NCBI GenBank assembly: GCA_045590195.1
Contig: JAZNQN010000032.1
Span: 1 to 19,232 of the forward strand
DNA: 19,232 nt
Direction of reading: 5' to 3'
Source: JAZNQN01 sp045590195
Lineage (GTDB): Bacteria > Bacillota > Clostridia > UMGS1883 > UMGS1540
In this document: positions 1 through 6,223 of the stretch, one piece after another
Layout of the letters: the number at the start of each line of letters is the position of its first letter
Position numbering within the stretch: the stretch's first letter is position 1
The notes under the pieces: model-generated
What the model was told of the DNA's origin: nothing
Database searches by the model: none
The model's input: only the letters and a program-made list of their open reading frames with translations
Made by a program: the position numbers and the translations under genes

Positions 1-187
1 GAAATATACCGCAAGGCAGATTGAAAGAATTGCCAAAGCTCCGGTTGATATAGATTTTTGGGAGCGGAAATACCCGGGGTGGACACTTATAAGCTGCGAT
101 GATGCATATCAGGTAGAGTATAACGAATTTACGGGATGGAGTATATACCTGAAGCTGAGGAGAAAAGTACAAAGAGTTAAATTGTAA
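1..187 (+). CDS. Unknown phage protein, C-terminal 61 residues (5' end outside window)
   Basis: An open frame runs from the window edge (first full codon at position 2) to a TAA at 185-187, giving 61 residues. The visible part is rich in aromatic and basic residues, with the segments ERKYPGWTLISCDDAYQVEY and NEFTGWSIYLKLRRK. I see no membrane segment or known motif and do not recognise the family. It lies just upstream of the late regulator gene with a 25-base gap and the same orientation, so it is probably the last gene of the early/middle region. Confidence rests on the uninterrupted frame, a protein-like composition, and the ribosome binding site of the next gene starting right after its stop. 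Confidence 0.6.
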   Translation, partial: KYTARQIERIAKAPVDIDFWERKYPGWTLISCDDAYQVEYNEFTGWSIYLKLRRKVQRVKL

Positions 188-212
188 TGGAGCGGGAAGG
201 AGTTGATGAGTT

Positions 213-650
213 ATGAACTGGGAACAGGCGGCAATTGAGGATCTTAAAAAGCACAGGGCGAGAGAGGAAAGCCTTAGAAATATTGCAGAGAGGATAAAGG
301 CGCTTAAAGAAAAAAGCGTTGTTATAAAGAGCAGCAGTACTTCGGCGGCGCCTATAAAGGGAGGTGGCAACAGAGTTGAGGACAGGCTACTTGACAACAT
401 AGTTGAAAGAGAGCGACTGCGGCATACATACAGAGCCACAAAACATTTAGTTGAAATAGTGGAAAGAGGCCTTTCAAATCTTGAGGAAGATGAGAGGTTT
501 ATTCTTGATGCATTTTATATAAGCAGACAGAAAAAGCATATTGAAAGATGCACAGAGAGGCTACATTTGGAACAGGCTCAAGTGTACAGAATGAAAGACA
601 AAGCCCTTTATAAATTTACGATTGCGATGTATGGGCTTATTGACTACTAA
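213..650 (+). CDS. ArpU/sigma-region-4-like phage late transcription regulator
   Basis: A 145-residue protein. Residues 1-35 form a charged helix, residues 36-52 a Ser/Gly-rich linker, and residues 53-145 a helical domain. That domain contains NLEEDERFILDAFYI (89-103) and a putative helix-turn-helix at about 105-134 (QKKHIERC..LHLEQAQVYRMKDKALYKF), the arrangement seen in ArpU/RinA-type and sigma-70 region 4-like activators of Gram-positive phages. Family members switch on late genes, and this gene's place directly before the packaging genes agrees with that. GGAAGGAG at 195-202 is 10 bases before the ATG at 213. A competing ATG at 205 would make only a 10-residue peptide. The likely target is the palindromic promoter-like region at 691-709. 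The family assignment is from motif and context only. Confidence 0.7.
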   Translation: MNWEQAAIEDLKKHRAREESLRNIAERIKALKEKSVVIKSSSTSAAPIKGGGNRVEDRLLDNIVERERLRHTYRATKHLVEIVERGLSNLEEDERFILDAFYISRQKKHIERCTERLHLEQAQVYRMKDKALYKFTIAMYGLIDY

Positions 651-690
651 AAACATGATAAAAAGAAGATAAGATTTTTTATAAAAAGTG

Positions 691-709
691 TGTTATGATA
701 TTAATATCA
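691..709 (+). promoter_or_regulatory. Extended -10 promoter overlapping a perfect 14-bp palindrome
   Basis: TGtTATGAT at 691-699 fits the extended -10 consensus (TGn then a TATAAT-like hexamer). It overlaps TGATATTAATATCA (696-709), a perfect palindrome. I find no good -35 hexamer 16-18 bases upstream, as expected of a promoter that needs an activator. It follows the late-regulator gene and precedes the packaging genes, so a late promoter/operator is the natural reading, but this is inferred. Confidence 0.5.
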
Positions 710-718
710 AAAAGTTTC

Positions 719-747
719 GAGAGGATCCGAAAAGGATTCTCTTTTTT
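719..747 (+). terminator. Intrinsic terminator just downstream of the putative late promoter
   Basis: GAGGATCC (721-728) pairs with GGATTCTC (734-741): 8 base pairs with one G-U, a GAAAA loop, then six T (742-747). It would end transcripts of the regulator gene. It would also lie within about 15-40 bases of a start site at about 706, so transcripts from the promoter at 691-699 must pass or overcome it to reach the packaging genes. Confidence 0.7.
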
Positions 748-757
748 GTTTGGAGAG

Positions 758-783
758 CAGGCACTTTTCTCCTTTAGTGCCTG
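758..783 (+). promoter_or_regulatory. Leader hairpin with a loop complementary to the terS ribosome binding site
   Basis: CAGGCACT (758-765) pairs perfectly with AGTGCCTG (776-783) around a 10-base pyrimidine loop. Loop bases CTCCTTT (769-775) are the exact complement of AAAGGAG (862-868), the ribosome binding site of the next gene. There is no T-run after the stem, so it is not a terminator. A role in translation control is inferred and could be coincidence, since any pyrimidine tract resembles an anti-Shine-Dalgarno. Confidence 0.4.
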
Positions 784-789
784 AGGGTA

Positions 790-825
790 ATATCACATTT
801 AAAGCAGAGGTGGGAGCAGTGATAT
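790..825 (+). repeat. Inverted repeat ATATCAC/GTGATAT
   Basis: ATATCAC (790-796) and GTGATAT (819-825) form a 7-bp inverted repeat with a 22-base spacer. The ATATCA/TGATAT half-sites are the same as in the palindrome at 696-709, so one DNA-binding protein could recognise all four copies. A binding site for the regulator or the small terminase is possible. Nothing in the sequence decides between them. Confidence 0.4.
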
Positions 826-879
826 AAAAAGCAACCGACTTTAGCGAGAATTGCGACGAAGAAAGGAGTTTGCGACGAT

Positions 880-1245
880 ATGGGAAAACCTTTAAAATTT
901 AACAAAGACCAGTTTATAGAGCTTTACATAGAGTTTTGCGAAGAGATTGCGGCTGAGGGTTTTAAGACAATACCTTCGCAGACGGCTTTTGCAAGATGGG
1001 TTAGTGAGAGATATGTAGACGTTACAAAAAGGACTATCTACAATTATTTGCACAAATATTTTCCCGATATAAAAAAACGCGTGTGCGAGATGCAGGGCGA
1101 CACAATAGCGGAAGGAGCTATGGTTGGAGCGTATGCGGGAGCGGCGGCGATATTTGCGCTTAAGAACTGGTGTAACTGGAAAGATAAAGTGTTTACAGAA
1201 GATGAATCTGACAAGGATATAAACGTTAAAATTGACGTTTTATAA
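880..1245 (+). CDS. terS: Terminase small subunit (DNA-packaging protein)
   Basis: A 121-residue protein. The N-terminal half has a helix-turn-helix-like DNA-binding region (IPSQTAFARWVSERY, residues 31-45, with the recognition helix near 48-60). The C-terminal half contains GAYAGAAAIFALKNWCNWKD (83-102), a pattern typical of small terminases, where an AIFALKN helix with a following GWKDK-like turn supports oligomer formation. It is expected to recognise the packaging site on concatemeric DNA and regulate the large subunit. AAAGGAG at 862-868 lies 11 bases before the ATG. It is the first gene after the putative late promoter and leader. The large subunit is about 5 kb downstream rather than adjacent. 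The assignment is strong by motif, but the exact terS family is not determined. Confidence 0.8.
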   Translation: MGKPLKFNKDQFIELYIEFCEEIAAEGFKTIPSQTAFARWVSERYVDVTKRTIYNYLHKYFPDIKKRVCEMQGDTIAEGAMVGAYAGAAAIFALKNWCNWKDKVFTEDESDKDINVKIDVL

Positions 1246-1263
1246 GGAGTTGATTTCGACGAC

Positions 1264-1860
1264 ATGAAATTAGGAGAAATATTAAAAAGCATTGATTTGA
1301 GGCGACCGAATGCGTTCCCGGAAGAGACGAAGATATGTTTTATAAACAGCATTATAAGACAATGGGGGCACATTATAGGGAAAAGCCAAGAGGAAGAGTT
1401 TGTTGCCGAAGAAGGAGTTTTCAGATATCCTTTGCCGGAAGGAGTTGAAGGCGATGGCATAAAAGCGGTTGAGGCTGGAGGGGAAAGGCTTGAGCCTATA
1501 AGATACGACGAGGAAATGCGGGATGGCACATACAAGTTAGAGCCCGCAGGATTTATTATTTTAAACGGCGTAGCGGCCGGAAAAAAAGTAAAAATAATTT
1601 ACAACGAGTGCAAGGAATTTAAAGGGTTTGATGGTGACGATTATCTTGAGGCTGATTGCGGAGTTTATGACAGTTTTGCAGATATTTTAGTTTACGGCGC
1701 ACTTTATCAATTAGCCGATGCCGACGAGGATATAAACGCGGCCGCAAACTACAAAGAGAGAATGAGCGAGCTTATAAGTTTTGCGCGCCAGGGCAGATAT
1801 TTAAAGCACGGGAAATATCCTGTTGTAAGGGGGAAGAGTGGCAAGTGGCAGAGATTTTAA
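1264..1860 (+). CDS. Putative head-tail adaptor/connector protein
   Basis: A 198-residue protein lying between the small terminase and the portal, where podovirus-like clusters often hold the adaptor. It begins with a helix (MKLGEILKSIDLRRPNAF), then PEETKICFINSIIRQW (about residues 19-34), a beta-rich middle with FRYPLPEGVEGDG and IILNGVAAGKKVKIIYNE, and a helical C-terminal third (YDSFADILVYGALYQLADAD..ANYKERMSEL). Helix-beta insertion-helix is the layout of phage adaptor proteins that bind beneath the portal and link it to the tail nozzle. AAGGAG at 1244-1249 is 14 bases from the ATG, an unusually long spacer, but no in-frame alternative start exists. The last 16 bases overlap the next small gene. 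Function is inferred from position and fold pattern. Confidence 0.6.
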   Translation: MKLGEILKSIDLRRPNAFPEETKICFINSIIRQWGHIIGKSQEEEFVAEEGVFRYPLPEGVEGDGIKAVEAGGERLEPIRYDEEMRDGTYKLEPAGFIILNGVAAGKKVKIIYNECKEFKGFDGDDYLEADCGVYDSFADILVYGALYQLADADEDINAAANYKERMSELISFARQGRYLKHGKYPVVRGKSGKWQRF

Positions 1861-1997
1861 TATTTTTATGTGGAGCCTTGGCGGGAGCGGGTTTATGCCT
1901 TGTTTTTAAAGGCGAAAAAGCAAAACGCGAGGAAAGGCAGAAATACGATAAATACAAAAGAACAACGGGACTTTACGAGGGGGTGAGGCGTAAGTGA
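1845..1997 (+). CDS. Small single-pass membrane peptide, 50 residues
   Basis: A GTG start at 1845, inside the end of the adaptor gene, opens a 50-codon frame ending at TGA 1995-1997. Residues 3-21 (EILIFLCGALAGAGLCLVF) are a clear hydrophobic membrane segment with small-residue packing. Residues 22-50 are strongly charged (KGEKAKREERQKYDKYKR), giving an N-out or N-in single-pass protein with a basic tail. An AGGGGGAAG purine tract lies just before the start. The stop overlaps the portal GTG start in a GTGA tetranucleotide, so the two are probably translationally coupled. Similar tiny membrane genes occur between head genes in Firmicutes phages, but I do not recognise the family. It fills exactly the gap between adaptor and portal, which argues it is real. 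Confidence 0.65.
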   Translation: MAEILIFLCGALAGAGLCLVFKGEKAKREERQKYDKYKRTTGLYEGVRRK

Positions 1998-3727
1998 GAA
2001 AAGCAGAAAAAGCCAGGGTTTTGAAAAAAGAGCAAAGTGAAGAAAAAAAGGAGCTGGCGCTAAGATTTCTTGAATATTATCGCAGAGGCGTTGAAAATAT
2101 GCAGAAAAACGGAATATTTGAGAAAATAAAAAAATGCCATCAGTATTGGAAGGGCGAGCAGAGAAAGCCTAAAAGCGACAACGACCCTTGCAGCAACATA
2201 AACATTATTCACCCGATGGTTGAAGGGCAGGTTGCACTACTTGTTGAGCAAAACATTTCAGTAAGCGCTATGCCTGTTACACCGGGAGACATTGCCTATG
2301 CAGAAAAGGCAACGGGAATACTTGAGTTTATAAAATCGAGAAACAGTATTCAAAGGGTTATTGAAAGGCACGAGAGAGGCCGCGAAAAATATGGGAGCGG
2401 AATACTCAGGGTTATATATGATCCTGACAAATTATCGGGAGCGGGATTGCCGGTAATTGAAAATGTTCCTCTTCAGAACATTTGCGTTGATCCTTGCATT
2501 ACTGATGCAGAGAAAATAAACGAAGCGGAATTTATAATTGAAAAAGTGGTAAAATCGATTTACTGGGCAAAGGAAAATTACGGAGAAGAGATTGCGGCGC
2601 AAATAGACGAAAATTATTTTCCGTTTGGTGAGGGTGATGTTTTTGACGAGGAAGAAGCAGACGGCGACAATGCAAAATATTTACACCTTTTAGTTTGGAC
2701 AATTGACGGCGGGGAATTAAGGCTTACAGAAATGAGCGGTTGCGGAGTTATTCTTTCAGATAGTGCGGATACAAAAAGCAGTTTTTACAGCTGTGGAAGG
2801 TACCCGTACTTTTTTACGCCTTTATATGAGCTTGAGGGAAGCATTTTCGGGATGGGAGATGTTGAACTTACGGCTCCGGTGCAGGACATTATAAATGACC
2901 TTGACGACCAAATAAGGCTTAATGCAAGACTTACGGCAAATCCGCAGAGACTTGTTGAGATAGGTAGCGGATTAGACCTTGATGCGCTTACCAACGAGCC
3001 GGGGCTTAACATTCCGGTTAATAGCATAAACTCTGTGCGCGACCTTCAGCCGAAGGAAATACCTTCGTATGTGGTTGAGAGAAGAAAATTGGCGCTTCAG
3101 TATGAAGGGCAGAAGGTTTCACGTTTTTCAGACCAGATGATTGGAGCAAAGCAGAGCGGCGTTGATACGGCAACAGAAAGCCTTGCGCTTCAGCAGAGTG
3201 GTTCAAACGGAATAGCATACAAAAAATCTCAGCTACAGGACACGCTTGCGAAGGTTTTTGCTTATGCGCTGGAGCTTGTGAGAGAGTTTTGGGACGAGCC
3301 TGTTATGATGCGAATTTCTGAAGACGAAAACGAGTTTGTTTCGATGAATCCGCAGGAGTTTATAGGGATTGACCGTTTGGTTTACAAAGAAGGGGAGCTT
3401 ATCGCTGACGGCAAGAAGAATGCTGAGTTTGATATAAATGTTTCTGTTGGGGCTGGGCTACCCACAAACAAGGCATTTCAGTACAACATGATGCGCGAAC
3501 TTTACCAACTGAAAATTATATCGCCCGAGGAACTAAGAGCATGGCTTTGTAAGAGTTTTGGACTTTCTATTGCGCCTGCACCGGCGCAGCAGGCCCCGCA
3601 AGGCAATGTACTGGCAGGAGCACAGGGTGGGGGAGCGGTACCCATAAACCAAAATGCAAACATTGAGGGAATAAATGCAAACGGGCAGGTTATGAGGCCG
3701 ACAGCTGAAGGCGGGGTGGCAATGTGA
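1994..3727 (+). CDS. Portal protein
   Basis: A 577-residue protein. The N-terminal region is helical and basic, followed by HQYWKGEQRKPKSDNDPCSN (about 49-68) and INIIHPMVEGQVALLVEQN, the entry to the portal wing domain. The core has VENVPLQNICVDP-like strands, then the long clip/stem region (APVQDIINDLDDQIRLNARL). A region near 395-412 (GVDTATESLALQQSG) matches the tunnel-helix neighbourhood of portals, and the C-terminal tail is rich in Gln, Ala and Gly (QQAPQGNVLAGAQGG). Twelve copies would form the vertex ring through which DNA enters and leaves. Its position between adaptor and scaffold/capsid genes supports this. The start is GTG at 1994, overlapping the upstream stop (GTGA). The length suits podovirus and P22-like portals. 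Confidence 0.85.
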   Translation: MRKAEKARVLKKEQSEEKKELALRFLEYYRRGVENMQKNGIFEKIKKCHQYWKGEQRKPKSDNDPCSNINIIHPMVEGQVALLVEQNISVSAMPVTPGDIAYAEKATGILEFIKSRNSIQRVIERHERGREKYGSGILRVIYDPDKLSGAGLPVIENVPLQNICVDPCITDAEKINEAEFIIEKVVKSIYWAKENYGEEIAAQIDENYFPFGEGDVFDEEEADGDNAKYLHLLVWTIDGGELRLTEMSGCGVILSDSADTKSSFYSCGRYPYFFTPLYELEGSIFGMGDVELTAPVQDIINDLDDQIRLNARLTANPQRLVEIGSGLDLDALTNEPGLNIPVNSINSVRDLQPKEIPSYVVERRKLALQYEGQKVSRFSDQMIGAKQSGVDTATESLALQQSGSNGIAYKKSQLQDTLAKVFAYALELVREFWDEPVMMRISEDENEFVSMNPQEFIGIDRLVYKEGELIADGKKNAEFDINVSVGAGLPTNKAFQYNMMRELYQLKIISPEELRAWLCKSFGLSIAPAPAQQAPQGNVLAGAQGGGAVPINQNANIEGINANGQVMRPTAEGGVAM

Positions 3728-3954
3728 TAATTTTACCACAAAATGTTGCAAACAGAATTAAAATACACAAGTATTTAAAAAGCCTTGATTTTGAAGAACT
3801 TGGGGAGAATCCTATGTGTCCCAGATGCGAAAGGGTTGCCCTTCGTGATATTGGATATTCGGAAAACAAAATAGGGCAATGCCCGGCTTGCGGATTCAGA
3901 GGAAAGATGGAAGTTACTTTAAATGAATACGCGAAAAGAAAATTATACAAGTAA
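3724..3954 (+). CDS. Small zinc-ribbon protein
   Basis: A 76-residue protein with two CxxC pairs at Cys32/Cys35 (MCPRC) and Cys53/Cys56 (CPACG), 17 residues apart, the pattern of a zinc ribbon or rubredoxin-like knuckle. The first 30 residues are helical and charged, and the end is basic (YAKRKLYK). The GTG start at 3724 overlaps the portal TGA stop as GTGA, the same junction seen before the portal, so coupled translation is likely. A virion or assembly role, or nucleic-acid binding, is possible. The sequence alone does not say which, and I do not recognise the family. Confidence 0.75.
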   Translation: MIILPQNVANRIKIHKYLKSLDFEELGENPMCPRCERVALRDIGYSENKIGQCPACGFRGKMEVTLNEYAKRKLYK

Positions 3955-3966
3955 AGGAGAATAGCT

Positions 3967-4215
3967 ATGGCAAAAAATTTAAGAACTACCGTATGCGAGT
4001 GTGGTTATGAGTTTGGGGCGAAGGACATAAGACCCCCTCTTAGAAGCGCAACACATGGTTTTTATGGGGGCAGGGTTAAGCGTTTGAGCGACACGGTATG
4101 TCCCGAATGTAACAAGAAATACACATTATACTTAAAGCCTATCAGGGGCACATATGAGGTTTTGGATATGGAAGTGGGTGAGGACAAAGTGAAGAAGAAA
4201 ACGAAGAAAGAATGA
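3967..4215 (+). CDS. Second small zinc-ribbon-like protein
   Basis: An 82-residue protein with CxC at Cys10/Cys12 (VCECGYEF) and CxxC at Cys45/Cys48 (VCPECNKKYTL), with a His at residue 30 between the pairs. The C-terminus is highly basic (KVKKKTKKE). Four cysteines in this order suggest a single structural zinc site. AAAGGAG at about 3953-3959 overlaps the previous stop and is 7 bases before ATG 3967. It is the second of two neighbouring cysteine-rich genes between the portal and scaffold. They are not obviously duplicates because Cys spacing and flanking sequence differ. The function is unknown. Confidence 0.75.
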   Translation: MAKNLRTTVCECGYEFGAKDIRPPLRSATHGFYGGRVKRLSDTVCPECNKKYTLYLKPIRGTYEVLDMEVGEDKVKKKTKKE

Positions 4216-4379
4216 TGTACGGAATTGACGGCCTGCGCCGTCACTAATTGCCTTTGGCACTCGGTAGTTATGCCGGTAAAATAACAATTTTTCGAAGAGG
4301 CGCACTTTGGAAAAAACGCCGTTTCACTCTGCGTTAATGAGGAGAATTCGCAATTATGCGTTAAATAAGGAGTTTAGAC
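4216..4379 (+). promoter_or_regulatory. Structured leader ahead of scaffold and capsid genes
   Basis: This 164-base gap contains a perfect 7-bp hairpin with a CTGC loop (4226-4243), a weaker stem TTGGCA/TGCCGG with two G-U pairs (4254-4276), and two imperfect copies of a GCGTTAATGAGGAG-like sequence (4331-4344 and 4358-4372), the second carrying the scaffold ribosome binding site. The first copy serves ATG CGT TAA (4356-4364), a two-codon open frame. No T-run follows the hairpins, so no terminator is evident, and no clear promoter is visible. Confidence 0.4.
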
Positions 4380-5150
4380 ATGGAAGAAAAAGATTTGATT
4401 ATCCCGGAAGAAAATGTTATAGAGCTTGATGACGATTTATTTGCCCTGGAAGAGGGCGAAGAATTACCGCCCGAAGGAGCAGAAGAGGACGAAGTTCCCG
4501 AAGATGTTCCTGCCGGCGAAGTGAGCCAGACAGAAGAGAAAACTGTTCCGCTTGCGGCACTTCAGCAGGAGCGCAAAAAGGTAAGGGACTTAAAAGAGGC
4601 TAACCGAAAAATGGAAAGCGTTATTTCACGCCTTTATCAGAGCACAGGAGCAGGAAGCCCCGAGGAACTTTTAGGCAGAATGGATAACATTGAGCTTGCC
4701 CAGTATATGAATGCTCACGGAGTTGACGAAGGTACCGCAAAACTGATTATGGACACTATGAGGGAAAACAGAGACCTTAAAAGGCAGAGCGACAGAAGAA
4801 ATTTTGATACCGAGATATCAGAACTTTCAGGGAACCCTATGTATGACGATATTCTTGACGTAAGAGATGAAGTTGAAGAATACGCACTGCAGAAGGGGCT
4901 TACGCCAAGAGAAGCTTACAATGCTTTATACGGCGAGGCAAGGGCCGCAAAAATGAGCGAAGCGGCCAAAAAAGCTGCAATTGAGCAGCAGAAAATAAAG
5001 GACAGCAAGAAAATTCGCGGTTTATCGCAGAGGGGTAACGGTACATCGGTTGACGGTAATACATACAATTTATCGGCCAGCGAGCTTGCAGTATGCAGGG
5101 CGACCGGAATGACACCGAAGGAATATGCCGCGTACAAAAAGAAAGAATAG
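4380..5150 (+). CDS. Head scaffolding protein
   Basis: A 256-residue protein placed immediately before the major capsid gene. It has the classical scaffold architecture: a very acidic disordered N-terminus (residues 1-55, many Glu/Asp), a central coiled-coil/helical region (LAALQQERKKVRDLKEANRK onward), a middle helical domain with DNIELAQYMNAHGVDEGTAK, an Ala/Lys-rich helix (RAAKMSEAAKKAAIEQQKIK), and a short basic C-terminal helix-turn (GMTPKEYAAYKKKE) of the kind that binds coat protein. It would direct procapsid assembly and then leave the head. AAGGAG at 4367-4372 is 7 bases before the ATG. No protease motif is visible, so it is a scaffold rather than a protease-scaffold fusion. Confidence 0.8.
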   Translation: MEEKDLIIPEENVIELDDDLFALEEGEELPPEGAEEDEVPEDVPAGEVSQTEEKTVPLAALQQERKKVRDLKEANRKMESVISRLYQSTGAGSPEELLGRMDNIELAQYMNAHGVDEGTAKLIMDTMRENRDLKRQSDRRNFDTEISELSGNPMYDDILDVRDEVEEYALQKGLTPREAYNALYGEARAAKMSEAAKKAAIEQQKIKDSKKIRGLSQRGNGTSVDGNTYNLSASELAVCRATGMTPKEYAAYKKKE

Positions 5151-5163
5151 GAGTTGATATTTA

Positions 5164-6117
5164 ATGGCAGAAATAATGAGCAGAGAAAATTTTGGAGAAC
5201 TTTTAACACCTGTACACAAAAAGGTGTTTTTTGAGGCTTACGCAGAAAAATCGAAAACATATGTAAATACCTTTGGAATTGACAACATGGATAAGAAACA
5301 GGAAACCTTCCCACACATAGGTGCGCTTGGAACCTGGGCTGAAAATCAGGAAGGCAAGGACTTTGGACTTGATAATTTTGAACAGGGCGATAATGCAACC
5401 TTTGTGGCAAGAAGATTTGACAAAAGCTACGAAGTTACCTGGGAGCTTATGCAGGATGATCAGTACAATGTATTTAAAGGCTCGGGCAAGGGCGGAAGCG
5501 CAAAAGGTTTAGCACGCGGCCTTGCGGCAACAGAGGAAACAGAGGCGGCAAAAATTATCAGATATGGTTTTTCAGATGTGAATTATGCCGAAGGTGATGA
5601 AAATGACAACCCCGGGTATGATGGAGTTAAACTTTTCTCAGAGGCGCATCCTCTTATAAATTCAAATGAAACCTGTTCAAATATTGTTGCAGGTGCGCTT
5701 TCTGATGCAACTTTAAAAGAAGCACTTACAAAAATGAGACTTCAGAAAGACGAAGCAGGCGTTTTAATTGCGGCACACGCTAAGAAGCTTATTGTTCACC
5801 CTGACTGGGAATTTACAGCAAGAGCAATTGTAGGCTCAACACTTCAGGCAGGAACAAACTTTAACGACAAAAACACTGTTCCCGGCCTTGATATTGTTGT
5901 TTGGGATTACCTTGCAGACAATGCTGAAGGTATAAAACCATGGTACATTCAGGATGACAGCATTGACAACCTTAAGTTTCTCTGGAGAGAGAAACCAATT
6001 TTCGACAGCGAAAAAATTGCGAACAAAATGGACTATCGTTTTTACGGTTACTGCCGTTTTGATTGCGGTTATGTTGACTGGAGAGGACTTGTAGGTTCAA
6101 CAGGCGTAACAGCTTAA
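5164..6117 (+). CDS. Major capsid protein
   Basis: A 317-residue protein directly after the scaffold gene with a 13-base gap, and directly followed by a terminator, as expected for the most abundant structural product. It shows the HK97-like coat pattern: an N-terminal helix (SRENFGELLTPVHKKVFFEA), a segment YEVTWELMQDDQYN resembling the Mu gpT-like coat group, a run of small residues near the E-loop (GSGKGGSAKG), a P-domain region (DATLKEALTKMRLQKDEAG), and a beta-rich C-terminus (KPIFDSEKIANKMDYRFYGYCRFDCGYVDW). AGGAG at 5149-5153 is 10 bases before the ATG. No propeptide cleavage site is obvious, consistent with a separate scaffold. The assignment comes from context and overall pattern. 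Confidence 0.85.
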   Translation: MAEIMSRENFGELLTPVHKKVFFEAYAEKSKTYVNTFGIDNMDKKQETFPHIGALGTWAENQEGKDFGLDNFEQGDNATFVARRFDKSYEVTWELMQDDQYNVFKGSGKGGSAKGLARGLAATEETEAAKIIRYGFSDVNYAEGDENDNPGYDGVKLFSEAHPLINSNETCSNIVAGALSDATLKEALTKMRLQKDEAGVLIAAHAKKLIVHPDWEFTARAIVGSTLQAGTNFNDKNTVPGLDIVVWDYLADNAEGIKPWYIQDDSIDNLKFLWREKPIFDSEKIANKMDYRFYGYCRFDCGYVDWRGLVGSTGVTA

Positions 6118-6145
6118 TTTATAATATAAAAGTATTCGTGCAGAT

Positions 6146-6177
6146 GGGGAGAGTTTTCGGGCTCTCCCCTTATTTTT
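6146..6177 (+). terminator. Intrinsic terminator after the major capsid gene
   Basis: GGGGAGAG (6146-6153) pairs perfectly with CTCTCCCC (6162-6169) around TTTTCGGG, followed by TTATTTTT (6170-6177). This strong terminator lies 29 bases after the capsid stop and would reduce transcription into the terminase large subunit and tail genes. I see no convincing promoter in the remaining 46 bases before 6224. Confidence 0.85.
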
Positions 6178-6223
6178 GAAATAATAAAAATAATTCCTCA
6201 GAAGGCAGAGACTAAGAGGAAGG

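Noticed and set aside
819..830. TATAAA-like -10 box before terS
   Set aside because: No suitable -35 or extended -10 is present at the right distance, and the box is part of an inverted repeat.
1044..1535. 163-codon minus-strand open frame across the terS and adaptor genes
   Set aside because: It spans two real plus-strand genes and their junction, and the translation is Ser/Pro-rich and not protein-like.
4226..4243. Perfect hairpin after the second zinc-ribbon gene as a terminator
   Set aside because: The stem is short (7 bp) and is followed by CTAATTGCC rather than a T-run, so termination is not supported.
4338..4430. Short open frame from ATG 4338 overlapping the scaffold start
   Set aside because: About 30 residues, basic and irregular, with no good SD of its own.
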